From contig JAJHZJ010000028.1 of assembly GCA_023548195.1 (NCBI GenBank), positions 1,196,001 to 1,260,000 of the forward strand: a stretch of 64,000 bases of DNA. The letters are read 5' to 3'. This DNA comes from Bettongia penicillata ogilbyi. Its lineage: Eukaryota; Chordata; Mammalia; Diprotodontia; Potoroidae. The notes under the pieces are model-generated. The model was not told where the DNA came from. It was given only the letters and a program-made list of their open reading frames with translations, and did no database searches. Both the position numbers and the translations under genes were made by a program. Below, in pieces: positions 1-11,099 of this stretch (within the stretch, counting starts at the first letter, position 1; the number at the start of each line of letters is the position of its first letter).

Positions 1-24
1 ATTCCACTAATTGACTCCTCACCT

Positions 25-300
25 ATGCCTCTTGGAATCCCTGACTTTCTCAAAGGTTCGACTCAAAGTCAGCCTTCTATAGGAAACTTTCTAATCCCCA
101 CAGTCTGCTCAGCTTTCATCTGTAATGGTACCTTACCTCTATGCTATATCTATAATTTTATGTGCCTACTTCCTTACATGTTTTCTCACACATCAAAATG
201 TAAGTTCCTTGAGGGCATGCTCCTTTTTTATGTATTCCCAGTTAGAAAAATGAATGACAAGCATTTAAATGCTATCTAATTAATAGATTGTGTTTAATAT
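25..300. other. Possible L2-like fragment, otherwise unassigned
   Basis: The stretch has L2-like wording (a 'gtaagttccttgagggcatgctcc' type of phrase near 200-228, split here only for description) as found just before L2 3' ends, but no clear terminal repeat. An 84-codon open frame at 25-279 shows no recognisable domain and is probably chance. The assignment is weak. Confidence 0.3.
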
Positions 301-309
301 TGGCATTTA

Positions 310-570
310 AAGGAGGGGACCTGGTTGGTATAGTGAATACAGTGCTAGACCTGGAATTAAGAAGACTTATCTTCCAGAGTTCAAATCTGCTCTTAGACAC
401 TTACTAGCTATGTGATCTGGGCCAGTCATTTACCTTTGTTTGCCTTGGTTCCTCAATCTGTAAAATGAGCTGGAAAAGGAAATGACAAATGACTCCAGTA
501 CATTTGCCACAAAATCCCACATAGGGTCAAGAAGAAGCCCACATGACTGCAAAACAACTGAACTGAACCT
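310..570 (+). repeat. Marsupial CORE-SINE (Mar1/WSINE type)
   Basis: A near full-length tRNA-derived SINE. The head has the 'tagtgaatacagtgctagac' wording of the tRNA-like part, the middle has the gagttcaaatctgctcttag B-box-like word and the 'tgtgatctgggccagtcatt' core, then a cctcaatctgtaaaatgag segment and an A/C-rich tail ending in repeated 'caactgaac'. The same order appears at 26,965-27,197 and, inverted, at 38,005-38,232 and 61,585-61,822. Such SINEs are abundant in marsupials, which is the main clue to the host. Confidence 0.75.
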
Positions 571-599
571 GAAACATTATCAAAAATAGATATGGGATT

Positions 600-1585
600 T
601 TGTTCACCTGAATTTTGTGCCTTGAGTGGAACTGATGGTAAATGGTGAATAGTTTTCTCACTTAAAAAATTGGAACTGCAGCATAAGATCAGCTAGATTG
701 CTTTATACCCAAACGCCCTGAATAGGACTTTAATATTTGCTACTTTTTGGAGGGCAGGGGGATGAAAGTTGTTTTCTGAGTGCTTAGTTCTATAAATTTC
801 AGTAGGAGGTTGAAATAGAAGTACAAAGCGATATGCTTCAGAACTTTCAAAGGCAGCATGATTTCCCAGTTATCTCACTGGTCACTGAAATTTTAATTAA
901 GTGGTCTTAGATCTCTCCCTTTGCTTTCTAAGAATAGTAGCAGCATGGAAGGGTAGTATAGGCATTTCTACCTTTACCACAGAAGGAAGAGATATGTTAT
1001 ACCCACAAATTACCGACAAAATCTGTCTAAAACTAGTCTTAGTGAAATTAGCCATGGACCTTCCAGGGCAATGAGTTTCTCAGCACTTTTGTTAAATAAA
1101 ACTTATCTCACAGATTTCATGTCTCTCAACATGGACCTGGACAACTTAGAAAATGCAAGTTCTTCTTTCATAGATGAAGAAAGTGAAGCTCACAGAGACT
1201 GTGACTTGTTTAGGGTCAAAAAAGTGACAGAGCAAGAAACTCAATGCTTTTCAGTCCAAATTTTGTCCTCTTTTCATTTCAATAGAATTTGCCACATCAC
1301 ATTGTCTTTCTCCATAACTGCAACAATGAAATACATATGTTGGATTGTTGTATTTCTCTCTTTACTGGTGTAAATCCTAACCTGATGGAAGGAAGTCTTA
1401 TAAATAACAAAATCTAGATTAAAGCATTTTGTTTTCCTCTCTAGCCATGTTTTCCATTCAACTTTCAGGGGTAGTTTTCAACATAGTATTGAGGAAATTT
1501 TTCATTTTAAAACAATGCATTGTTATAAATAGTTAATCAAAAGCACTGTAAGGATTTGAGTCAAACACTTTCTAAGGAAAAGGCA
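600..1585. other. Unassigned non-coding stretch
   Basis: No repeat family is recognised. A 100-codon open frame at 1071-1373 has a hydrophobic end but no start context, splice signals or domain that I recognise. I treat the stretch as unique intergenic or intronic sequence. Confidence 0.5.
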
Positions 1586-1790
1586 TCATGGAAAACTGAA
1601 AAGAGCCCTGAATTTAGAACTGCAGCTCTGTCACTTACTAGGAGTATGTCCTTGGGTAAGTGATTTAATCTCAGTTTCCTCATATGTAAAATGGATATAA
1701 TAATCCTTATATGACCTCCCCAATGGCATTATTGTAAAGCTAACACTTTGTAAACCTTCAAGCATAATAGAAATGGGAGCTATTATCATA
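1586..1790 (+). repeat. MIR-like SINE
   Basis: Words in the MIR order are present: 'agctctgtcacttactagg', 'ccttgggtaagtgatttaat', 'ctcagtttcctcatatgtaa' followed by an 'aatggatataataatcc' spacer, then 'cactttgtaaaccttcaag' and 'gggagctattatcat'. This is an old, diverged copy covering core and LINE-derived tail. Confidence 0.75.
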
Positions 1791-2225
1791 GGTGCCCCTT
1801 GGTTGACACAGTCAATCTACTCCAGAAGTATATTGGGTATGACCAGATTTTTTTTGTAAATAGAATCATTTTTTGAATACACTGTGTACTTAAATGTTGA
1901 AAGAAATGCTGTGGTGTATCTTTTCCTAAAGCAAAGAATCCTTTTGTAATGCAAATAACTTCCTTCTTTATTTGCTTTCTAAGTTCAACACTGTGCTATG
2001 TTTCCTTGAGGCAAGACACACCTAGAACCTTTAAAAATGAGGCTGCCACAGCACACTGGTCCAGAACCAGTTGTCTGCTCCATGAGACACTTAAACATTG
2101 ATGGAAGATGTTTGCATTTCACTGTTACTACTTGTTAGAGGGCGGAACCTCATGCATAGACTGCTGGACCAGGAGCCCTGAGGGAGGGATAGTGATTCCT
2201 ATTTCCTCTAAGATGAAATGCAAAC
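1791..2225. other. Unassigned non-coding stretch
   Basis: I see no recognisable repeat or coding potential here. Confidence 0.5.
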
Positions 2226-2550
2226 TCTTTTGTTAGGCGTTTGAGTCTCTACCCAATCTGGCTCCAGTCTACCCTGCCCAGTTTATTTACCAGATGCTAC
2301 TCTCTTGAGTACATTTCATGTTCCAGCCCATATAACTTACTTGCTATTCTCTTTATAGAATATTCCTTTTCCAGTCTCTGTCCCTTTCTACTGATTGTCC
2401 CCATTCCTAAAATATTCTCCCTTCTCACCTCCAATTTATAAAATCTATAACTTCAAGACTCAGTTCTTCTATCTGAGGCTTAGTAGCTTCTCTGAAATCA
2501 CTTTGCACTTATCTGTGTACTTGTTGTCTTCCCCACCCCATCCGCCAAAG
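2226..2550 (+). repeat. L2 LINE, 5' part of an interrupted copy
   Basis: This has L2 3'-region wording in the sense direction ('tctggctccagtctaccctg' followed by a pyrimidine-rich non-coding tail with 'cagttcttctatctgaggct'). The copy stops at about 2,550 where a SINE has inserted and resumes near 2,830. Confidence 0.7.
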
Positions 2551-2828
2551 GAGACTAGCACAGGATGGCAGATGCTGGATAAGGCACTAGTCCTGAGTTC
2601 AAGTCCAGCATCAGATATTTAATAGCTATGGAACCTTGGGCAACTTAATTTCTGTTTTCCTCCATTTTCTCAATTCAAAAATGGAGATAATAATAGCACC
2701 TACCTCTTAGAGTTGTCATGAGACTCAAACAAGATCGTTTTGTGGGTGTGTGTGTGTGTGTGTTTGTGTGTGTGTGTGCAGTACTTAGCACAATGCCTCG
2801 AAGATAGTATGCTTAAAGAATGCTTATT
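2551..2828 (+). repeat. MIR/THER-like SINE inserted in L2
   Basis: A tRNA-like and CORE region ('gagttcaagtccagcatcag', 'ctatggaaccttgggcaact'), then 'ggagataataatagcaccta' and the tail 'cagtacttagcacaatgcct'. A (GT)n run at 2,741-2,779 has grown inside the SINE. The SINE separates two parts of one L2, so it inserted later than the L2. Confidence 0.75.
2741..2779 (+). repeat. (GT)n microsatellite
   Basis: A run of GT units broken by GGG and TTT interruptions, lying inside the MIR-like SINE. Confidence 0.95.
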
Positions 2829-3032
2829 TTCTTCCTTCTTTCTTGCCTTCCACTCCACACTCACCCTTTAAATTTCCTTGAGAACAGACACTTGTTTCAT
2901 TTTTGTCTTTGTATCTTCAGGGTTTGGGACATTATTCCAGAAAATAGAAATCATTGCTCATTGAATGAATGAATGAGTGAATGAATGAATAAATGGATGG
3001 ATGGATGGATGGGTGGGTGGATGGATGGATGA
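2829..3032 (+). repeat. L2 LINE 3' end with (TGAA)n/(GGAT)n tail
   Basis: The resumed L2: 'aatttccttgagaacagaca', 'tttgtctttgtatcttcagg' and a terminal run of TGAA units that passes into GGAT/GGGT units at about 2,991-3,030. Terminal TGAA repeats are the normal 3' end of L2, here secondarily expanded. Confidence 0.75.
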
Positions 3033-3125
3033 GCCAGAAAAGTCTGAGTTCGATTCCTACCTCTAACACTTGCTAGCTGCACAACTATGGACAAATCACT
3101 TAAATCTCTATGTGCCTCAGGTCAG
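3033..3125 (+). repeat. MIR-like SINE fragment
   Basis: A short core piece: 'gagttcgattcctacctcta', 'cttgctagctgcacaactat', 'gacaaatcacttaaatctct'. Confidence 0.6.
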
Positions 3126-3970
3126 AGTCTTCAGCACAAATCAGATTAAAATGCAATTTGAAAATATTTTGTAAAATAAATTAAAATACAATAGAACATA
3201 AATAATGTTAACATGTGGTTTTCTAATTCAATATGCAGCCACTCATAGGTTTAGTCTCCCCATTTCTATATCATTTTGACACCACTGCCCCCAGCAAAAC
3301 CTTAGGACTTTTCTAACCCATTGTACAGATGGAAAAAATATGAAAGTTGGAGATATATATATATATATGTAACATATTTAACTTCATTTTCCCAGAAGTG
3401 AGTTACTGACACTCTAAGTTTCAGTTCCCTCATCTGCGCGAGGCTCAAAAACTAATTTATATAAAGCACTTGTGAACTTGGAAAGCAAGATACAATATAA
3501 TATACAAAATATAAATACAGTCATTATGACTGCAAGCCTGCCGTCATCTATTTTGAAGGGAAAGCTCAATAAGTAAAAAAAGAAAAAGAAAAAAAAATGT
3601 GCTCTAAACAAAGATAGAGCAAGAGCTCCCAGAAATTGACAAATTGGAGCTGTGGGCATCCCATCCAGCTCCAGTGGCAAGATGGAAGATGAGCAGGTAG
3701 CATACTTTCCCTTTGCCTCCCCTTGGAATAGTTCTTCAGGCAAGCATGACATCTGTATTGTGAAGAACTTGTTTGAGGCAGTGAAGTATTCAAATGTATA
3801 AAAAGTGTGACATTCTCCCCTTCACAAAGGAAAGAACTGAAACTCTGACCACCATAACCAATAGGCTTAGCAAGCTCAAATATAGCATGAACAAGGAGCT
3901 GAACTTGGAGAAAAGAAACCAAGAGGGAGGTTTATGAAATCCTGAACAAGGCCAATAAATCCTTCAGCAC
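3126..3970. other. Mostly unassigned stretch with a MIR-like piece
   Basis: There is a (TA)n run at 3,352-3,369 and a probable MIR tail on the plus strand at about 3,412-3,520 ('tttcagttccctcatctgcg'). Two overlapping minus-strand open frames at 3,414-3,752 and 3,566-3,922 (112 and 118 codons) cross low-complexity A/G sequence and have no recognisable domain. Confidence 0.45.
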
Positions 3971-4264
3971 ATGGTTGTCAGGTTCTCGGCCCATGGGCCA
4001 AATGTAGCCTGATGGATAGCTTTATCTGTCCCACATGGCAAATTCAGATTGCTCTGTGATTTGCTGCCCTTCTTCCCCTAACAGCAGAAACTAGTCTCCG
4101 GGCATTCTCTCAACTGCTTTCTTTAAAAGAATATGATTTTAAGTTAGGGTTGGTTCCCCTTACCTCTGTTTCTATTTGTTTTCCCATTTCTGTGCCTTTC
4201 ATGGTCAGCAGGGGATTTGAAAAACCACTCTTCAGTTTTAGTCTCATCTAAGAATAGTGTCTAA

Positions 4265-4470
4265 TGTATTGGGTGTGTAGAGAGGAAGACCTGGGTTTGA
4301 ATATTCCTTCTGACCCTAGCACTCTGTGCACCTGCTCTAGTCCTAAGGAGTATGCCTCAGAAAATTCCATTGGATTTCTCTTCCCATTTTATAGATGGGG
4401 AAACTGAAGTCTAGAGATATTAAATTCATTTATTTTTAGCTTCAAGGCTCCAAAAGTGAAGTTACTCACT
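4265..4470. repeat. MIR-related fragments
   Basis: A short sense-like piece ('gaagacctgggtttgaatat') is followed by an inverted-type piece ('cccattttatagatggggaa'), suggesting two decayed SINE fragments joined. Edges are uncertain. Confidence 0.45.
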
Positions 4471-4489
4471 TAGGAAAAGTAAATTATTT

Positions 4490-4725
4490 TCTGCTGACAT
4501 CAACCAGACAGCATTTATCATGTGCCAAGTGCTGTGTTTAGAGAGGATACAAAATCACAAATGAAACAATCCCTAACTTCAACGACTTTGCATTTCAAGG
4601 GAAAGACAATATGCTCATATATGGATACATTCAAAATAGATACAGTAAGATTGGGGAAAGGGAAGGTGCTAGCAACTGGGAATTTTAGGAAAGGATTCAT
4701 CAGAAAGGTCCTCAAACAGTGACAA
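4490..4725 (-). repeat. L2 LINE 3' end, inverted
   Basis: Reverse-strand L2 wording: 'tcatgtgccaagtgctgtgt', then 'aatccctaacttcaacgact', then 'aggaaaggattcatcagaaa'. This order is the complement of the L2 3' region. Confidence 0.65.
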
Positions 4726-4729
4726 GTCT

Positions 4730-5735
4730 ATATGAGCTTAAAGTAAGTCTTCACTTTGTTTTATGCAAATGGAATTGCCCCACGTGAGTTCAGAAAAAAA
4801 GTAAGGAAAGTCACTATCTCTAAAAGATACTTAGTGCATAGCCCAACAATAAAAGGCATCTGAACATACAAACATAGCACCAGAAAACATGCCACGAGGA
4901 GGACTGCAGCACATCAGTCATTTAGATACATATTTAGAAATATTACTTTTTTTGCCTCTGCTTAAAAATCTTTGGGCTCTGCAACTCAAAAGAATCAATC
5001 TAAATGGATCTAAAACAGAAGACTAAAACATCATAAACTAAAGCCTTCCTTCTGGCTTCACCAGAGTCCTAACTAAGGTAGTGAATAGCTATCAGTTACT
5101 TCCAAGCCTCCTTTCGCCTTAGCTGCAGCCCCCAGGAGAGCTGGCTTTGATATGGCTAAGGCTGAAACTGGAGTCTATTTGAAGAGACTCAGCAGCGGGG
5201 GGGTAGGGATGTCTACCACCACCCTCTCTTAAATCATGCTTTCCAGCCTGGAAGGTGATGGCACACACTAAGCGAAGCCTGCTTAAAACCCAGCCATGTG
5301 GGCTTTCACTATAGCTTCAAACCTGCGATGTGGACACTTCAAAGGCTTCAAAAAGGCAGCAGCCACAGTCCCCCAGCTTGAGCTGAAAGGGAAAGAGTGA
5401 GAATCAGCAAGGGCTTGAGGGCTGGAGTGGGGGAGGGAGGTGCATGCAGTGGGGAGAAAGGTTAGGTTCCAAGAGCTCGGAGCAATTTTTCACTTTAAAT
5501 CCATTGAAATCTAGTGAACAAAAAGGAAGCAAAACTAAATGGGGGAAGAGGGAGGAGAGCGTGGAGAGGGAAAGTAAAATCTAGTTTAACATCTCCCATG
5601 TTCATGACAGGCTTTTTTATGAATCCTCTCAGGCTTAGCGGAATTGGTAAACTCTGAAATAAGCATCTGGACAGCTTGGTGTGCTTGCCCAAATCTTTGC
5701 TCCCCTCCATTTGGTGCGTATTTTAATAATAATTG
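4730..5735. other. Unassigned stretch, locally purine- and G-rich
   Basis: No repeat is recognised. G-rich words occur at 5,195-5,205 and 5,415-5,460. The 71-codon minus-strand frame at 5,495-5,710 is not recognisable. Confidence 0.5.
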
Positions 5736-6510
5736 GTTTATGAGAAGGGCCTAATCTAAATATTCCAAAACTACTCTAATTTCTTCTAGTTAAAATCCTC
5801 ATTTTTAAATTTATGTACAAATCTAAACTGCTCTTCCAGTTTCCTGAATAACTCACTGGGGCTGGATTTCATTTGAATTTGATTTCCGGTATTATGCCTA
5901 ACAGTTTCATAAGCTTTTAACTAGTGCCCATCAGCCCTAATGGCTGGGTATTTGAGATGGGCGCTCAGGGGCTGAAAATCTTCTATTTGCAGGAATACTG
6001 GCTCTCTAGTTTGGGCAGTAAAATAATTAGGACCCTTTACCCATAGACAGGGTGTGAGTGAGTGCTTTTCTAATTGAAAACTATAGGCTTGTATGGTGTT
6101 GTTTTTAACTGATTTCTCCATGAGCAGTTCGAGTAAAATGGATATTGTTTAATTTTCATTTTGAATTAAAGACTCGGAGACCTGAATAATATAGAAGCTA
6201 ATGATGAACTCAGCGGTGCTGAAGCTCCTTAGAGAGCCATAGAGATGTATTAAAACAAGAATTATTTTGTACACTGCACTGTACTTCAACAGGGGAACCT
6301 CTGCAGAATGTAAAATCACTTCCAGGATAATGAAATTACAAAAGAATTTTAATATCATGTTAAATCTCTTACTACAAATTATTAGGACAGAAAGAAACAG
6401 GGGAGAAAATGGTTTTCTGATGAATTTCTCCTGTGAGTCCTCAAACTGGACATGCTTTCTGCTTCAGTTGCTTCCAAAGGTTCATCACTGACAAAGAGTA
6501 GAAAAGCCTG
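5736..6510. promoter_or_regulatory. Candidate conserved non-coding element
   Basis: About 0.8 kb without any recognisable repeat, microsatellite or sustained reading frame. It is dense in homeodomain-type cores (TAATTA-like words near 6,024-6,032, taattg near 6,071, ttaattttcattttgaatta at 6,149-6,168). In a window otherwise filled with decayed repeats this looks like sequence under constraint, but only the composition supports it. No function or target gene can be named. Confidence 0.3.
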
Positions 6511-6599
6511 ATATTTGCTAAATGCAGATGCCACTTAAGCAGCCACTGCAAGGACATTTAACTGGTGAAAACAGAGATGACATGACAAACTTCATATTT

Positions 6600-6720
6600 C
6601 AACAAGCTTGGTAAAGAACCTACTACGTGTACCCTGTAAAGTGTTGCATTTACAGAAATGAAAAAAAAAATGCCCTACTCCTGACCCTTACAGAATTTAC
6701 AATGTAGGTATACACAAAAA
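6600..6720 (-). repeat. L2-like 3' fragment, inverted
   Basis: The words 'aacctactacgtgtaccctg' and 'actcctgacccttacagaat' resemble a diverged inverted L2 end. Confidence 0.45.
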
Positions 6721-6819
6721 CTATAATGCCTTTGTTTTTATCAGCCCTGTGATTTCATTGGTAGGGAACCCCCAATAAGGAAACTTCCTATACTAATTGA
6801 GATCAATCAGCACCTGAGC

Positions 6820-6935
6820 CACAATTTATAGTCTTAGAGAATTATCTGAGATGCTGAATTTAGCACTGTCACACAGACACTAGAACTGGAACCCAGGATT
6901 TTCTGACACTGAGGTTAGTTCTCCATAACGTAAAT
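6820..6935 (-). repeat. MIR-like SINE fragment, inverted
   Basis: Inverted core wording: 'gtcacacagacactagaact', 'ggaacccaggattttctgac'. Confidence 0.55.
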
Positions 6936-7044
6936 TAGAATATGAAAAGTCTATTAGAGGATTATCAAAGTGATGAGAGATTAGGGGAGGAAATTCTAAG
7001 ACTCTGGAACTGAATCAAGAAGACTTGGAAACAAGATATGACTA

Positions 7045-7190
7045 AAGCAGAAAGGAAACTTAGAGATCCTCTAGTCTAATGCAACCACTGCAGCACCACA
7101 AATATTTCATAGTTGATGAAATTGATGCCCAGAGAGGAAAAATTGCTGGCTTACAGTCACACAGGTAATACGTGATAGAACAAAAAAAAA
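7045..7190 (-). repeat. MIR-related SINE fragment, inverted
   Basis: The 'gatcctctagtctaatgcaa' and 'agttgatgaaattgatgccc' words followed by 'acagtcacacaggtaatacg' are an eroded form of a 'gaaactgaggcccagagagg'-type core. Confidence 0.55.
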
Positions 7191-7259
7191 ATCAAACCCA
7201 AATGATCTGACACAAAAAATCTTGTGTTTGTTTCGCAAAACAACATTCGGTTCACGATG

Positions 7260-7590
7260 AAGTTGGCAACTAAACTGGGTCTTAAAGAAAGAGGAGGATT
7301 TTGTAAGGTAAGCATGTAAAGGACTTTTATGACTGGCAAGGAAGATAGCTGGAGTGAGAGGCAGGAGAGGTGGGGAGAAAGTCTGTGGTCTCCACAAAGA
7401 CACAGAAACAGGAATAAGCGGGATGAGATAAAAGAATAGGTAGGAGCCTAATTTACCCTGAATATAGAATGGATAAAAGGGAATAATGTGAATGTATAGA
7501 GATGTAAAGATAGATTGGAGTCAAATTTCAGAAAGCCTTAAGAACAAGGTAAAGAGTTGGAATATCGAGATAAGGAGTCTAAAGGATGGT
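7260..7590 (-). repeat. L2 LINE, inverted
   Basis: Inverted L2 coding-region wording: 'aagaaagaggaggattttgt', 'gaaagccttaagaacaaggt', 'gagataaggagtctaaagga'. It corresponds to the reverse-transcriptase C-terminal part and beyond. It is too degraded to translate. Confidence 0.6.
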
Positions 7591-7594
7591 GATG

Positions 7595-7815
7595 AAAATA
7601 ATAAGCTAGAATTTATATAGCACCTACTAGGTCCTGGGGATTGTACTTAGCACTTTACAACTGTTATCTCTTTTGATCCTCATAACACTTCAATTTTACA
7701 GTTTAGGAAACAGGCAAACAGAAGCTAAGTGACTTGCCTACGGTCATATAGCCAAGAAGGGTCTGAAGCTCCATTGACCTCCAGGCACAGTGCCCTATTT
7801 GCTGTGGCCTCAGTT
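7595..7815 (-). repeat. MIR/THER-like SINE, inverted
   Basis: Almost full inverted order: 'tagcacctactaggtcctgg', 'cttagcactttacaactgtt', 'cctcataacacttcaatttt', 'gctaagtgacttgcctacgg'. Confidence 0.75.
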
Positions 7816-8049
7816 AATATTTAACTGAGGATACTAGAAAGATACTTTTCAAAGTCGTTACATACAGATTAATTACAGACAGCATCCTACTTTTATTTGT
7901 TTATATTTTTTAAAAGTAATATCAAGGCCCTTTGTTTCTACATTTCACATGGTTCTAGATCTATCCCATCACCACACAACCACATTCAGAATTGAGCCCT
8001 TCCCTATAAGGAAGAAAAACAGGCGAGTAAAAACAACCAGAGGCCGTGC

Positions 8050-8775
8050 AACAATGTGAGGTGTAAGAAACGTTTTGTACTAGTTGTCCCCTTCCTCTCT
8101 GATAAAAGGAGCAAGATAGGTTTCGTCATCTTTTTTTCGAGACTATTGTTAGGTTTTCAGTAACTCAGAATGGTACTTTCTTTTCGAAATCTTTTCATTT
8201 GCTTTATTTTGTCATTATTTTTACTGTTCTTCTGGTTCTGTTCATTTCACTCTGTATCAGTTCATATCAATCTCACCATGCTTCTTTGAATTTCCTTAAT
8301 ATTTGTGTAATAAATATGTAATAATTCATTACATTCATATGCCACTTGTTTGTTTAGTCAGTTATTAGTTGATGGGCACCTACTTTGCTTCCTTTTCTTG
8401 GTTAACACACACATACCCACACACATACACACACACACACAGGTTCTACTATGAATACTTGGGTCTTTCTGTTTTTCATATTCTAAAGATATATATAAAA
8501 TATAGGTCCAGTAGTGAGATCACTGGATCAAAGGCATGAAAAGTTTAGTCACTTTTCTTCCATGGTTCCAAATTGTTTTCCCAAATAACTAGAGTCAATC
8601 TCAATTCCACCAATGAGCATCAGTGTTCCCATAGTTCTTCCAACCTTTAATCCATTTTTGCCAACTCTGCAAAATTATAGAGTGTGCAGTGCAATTCAGA
8701 GTTGTTTTCATTTGTATTTTTCTTATTATTAGTGATTTAGAGCATGTTTTCATATTGCCATTGATAGCTTGTATT
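8050..8775 (-). pseudogene. L1 LINE ORF2 C-terminal relic and 3' end
   Basis: On the reverse strand this reads as the end of L1 ORF2: a 'ttgggaaaacaatttggaac' block, then the 'tttgatccagtgatctcact' block, 'aagtattcatagtagaacct', 'gtgcccatcaactaataact', and 'gatatgaactgatacagagt' followed by 'aaatgaacagaaccagaaga'. The same block order occurs at 20,215 and 60,968. A CA microsatellite (8,404-8,442) interrupts the frame and stops are frequent, so the copy is dead. The C-terminal part of L1 ORF2 lies after the reverse transcriptase; no catalytic motif is in this fragment. Confidence 0.75.
8404..8442. repeat. (CA)n microsatellite
   Basis: CA units with a few TA and CCC interruptions, inside the L1 relic. 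Confidence 0.9.
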
Positions 8776-8779
8776 TTTT

Positions 8780-10195
8780 TTTCATTTCAAAAGCATGCAT
8801 ACACTTACTTTTTGATGGCATGATTACCTCATCGGAAAAACTTATGAGGTCAAATGTACCCTGCCCTTAAATTGGAATGAGGACTCCTATCTGAACTGCT
8901 GAGAAGACAGATGGCATTTTGTATCACCACACAACAAAAGTCACACCATTACTCACTGCTATATCAACAATGAAAATCTTCATTCAACACAGTACTAGAA
9001 TAGTTCTGACTTCCCAGCCTAGATATGAGATTCCCAAGGAAAGAGTAGACAGTAAGAAAAATGGGTGGATCTACCCTGATCCCCATGGATTAGGTAAAAT
9101 ATTGAAAGTCCTCAGCTCTCGGACAGGTGGAATGTACCCCAAACATCTGAAAAATAATAAGCCAGCTAGATGCTTCATCAGTATTTGAGAGTCAATTCTA
9201 AAGATTGACTCTTGGATGGTTGAGGGAATTTCTATTGCCCTAAATGTGGGAAAATTTCAATGCTTGTTCCCAGATATGGTCAGAAATTGGAAATTTTCCC
9301 AGTCTTTGCCTCTGATAACTATTTCACCACAACCACCACCCCAGGGCATGAGCCAGTTCTGTGGTTCTCATGCGCTCCAAGATAGAAGGAATATTTATAT
9401 TCAGCTCCAAAGAGGTAATTTTTGATAGAGGTAAATTCAAAATATTCTACGCAACACTTTACTAGTCACACACAAAGCAACTTCTCTAAGGAAGCATAAA
9501 TATTTTTTTTTCTAGGTCATCAATATGCAATATCAAAGAACCCTCAGTTTCTCTAAAATCAAACCTGACTTCAGAAAAATACAAGTCCAAGAGATACACA
9601 GATACAGCATGTCAATTCAATCATTGAGGCAGCCAAAAATTGAAGTCAACAATGTAGTATAGCAGTAGAGGTACAGGGGAAACCATGCAACTGTACTGAA
9701 GATGGCTTAGCAGTCAGAGAAAATATTATGACAGGGAATTAAGTTAATGTTGATAGACACAGGTAGAGTTAGTATGTAGGCTTATTTTTCCATTCATTAG
9801 GCTAACGGAAGAATATTAGACAAAGCTCATGTTAAGCTTTGTCAACTACAAGATAAATCTGCAGTTGACGTATGTGTCATGAACTAAAACCCTGACTTAG
9901 ACTGCTTCACTTTCAGCACAAAGTTAAAAGCCACAATGCGGATAAGAAATAGGCATTTGGGTGTCAAATGAAAAAAAATACTAAAGTACTTCTTAAGAAA
10001 ATATATTTGCAGCATGTTCCATGTTAAAATATAAACACTAGAGTATGGCTACCAGTGGAGATGGGTCTCTTAAGTTCCTGTTTCATATTGTTTTGTTTTT
10101 TGGATTCAATTTCAAGTTTAGACCATAATGGTTTTATTCAATGTTCACCGAGATGTTACAGTCATTCAGAGATTTGCACTGGAAGAGCCACCAAA
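8780..10195. other. Unassigned non-coding stretch
   Basis: No repeat family is recognised. Open frames at 8,919-9,188 and 9,216-9,425 lack domains and splice context. Confidence 0.5.
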
Positions 10196-10310
10196 CCCTC
10201 TGTTGCTTCCCCTCTCCCAGACTCAGTTCCCTCACTTACAACATAAAGAAACTGGAATAGATGATCACTAAAGTCCCTTCTAGATCTACAATTTTATGAT
10301 TTTAGCTTCA
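10196..10310 (+). repeat. MIR-like SINE tail
   Basis: A 'ctcagttccctcacttacaa' block followed by 'ggaatagatgatcactaaag' and 'tcccttctagatctacaatt' matches the 3' part of a MIR-like SINE. Confidence 0.65.
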
Positions 10311-10945
10311 CAACTCTTCAGGACTCAATTAACCTAACAGAAATATCTATTGGCCTAAAGAACACCATCTTCCCTTTGGTCATTTTGAGAGATGATCATA
10401 TGTTCTTATTCTCAAAGGTGGGAATTGACACCATAATGATCCAACTAACCACATTTCATCTCCATGATACCCATGCAGACCAGAATTAAACTGATTTAAT
10501 TTCCAATGAGGTTTTTTTTTTGTTTTCAAATTACAACATTTTTAAACATCATATCTCAGCAGGCTCAGAAGTCGATTGTTTATTGACTTTTCTACCAGGT
10601 CCATATAATGTAATGAGTCTTTATATCTCTATTTTTAAATTACTTATTGAATTTTCCAGATTAAACAAATCATATAGGAGAAATTACAGTTTTGGAAATT
10701 GGGTGATTAAGTCAAATGAGCATATCATTACAATATCATATTTATAAAAGTAAGAGAGAAAATAGTAAAATACTAAAAAAAAATTAATGTTTGCTTTTAA
10801 GAAGTTTTCATACTTGCCTTTTTTTAACCTTTGATTGAAGCCTTTTGTTTTTTATATCACAGTCCTTCCTAGGTATACCTTCCAGTATACTGGGAACTTT
10901 CAGTGAGGAAACCTCTCTCAGTACAGAACAGCAGTTATTCTACAA
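10311..10945. other. Unassigned AT-rich stretch
   Basis: There is no recognisable repeat. The 75-codon frame at 10,520-10,747 has no recognisable domain. Confidence 0.5.
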
Positions 10946-10949
10946 TTTA

Positions 10950-11095
10950 TAATCTTGGTTACCTAGGTCACTGAGGGTATGTCACTGTGTCCAGTCATGT
11001 AGGAAGACCTGCCCACAACAGTCAGAGCTTAAACCCAGAACATTCTGACTCTAAGGTTGGTTCACTCCCTCCTTTGCCATACTGCCCTTCCTCAC
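10950..11095 (-). repeat. MIR-like SINE fragment, inverted
   Basis: The words 'cagagcttaaacccagaaca' and 'ttctgactctaaggttggtt' lead into a 'gccatactgccc' end, the usual head of an inverted tRNA-derived SINE. Confidence 0.6.
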
Positions 11096-11099
11096 TTTA

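Noticed and set aside
3414..3922. Two overlapping minus-strand frames of 112 and 118 codons
   Set aside because: They cross low-complexity A/G sequence in different frames, have no domain and no supporting signals.
3970..4100. 'gggccaaatgtagcctgatg' as a second hAT miniature element
   Set aside because: Some resemblance to the 28.4 kb element, but no terminus or mirrored arm could be found.
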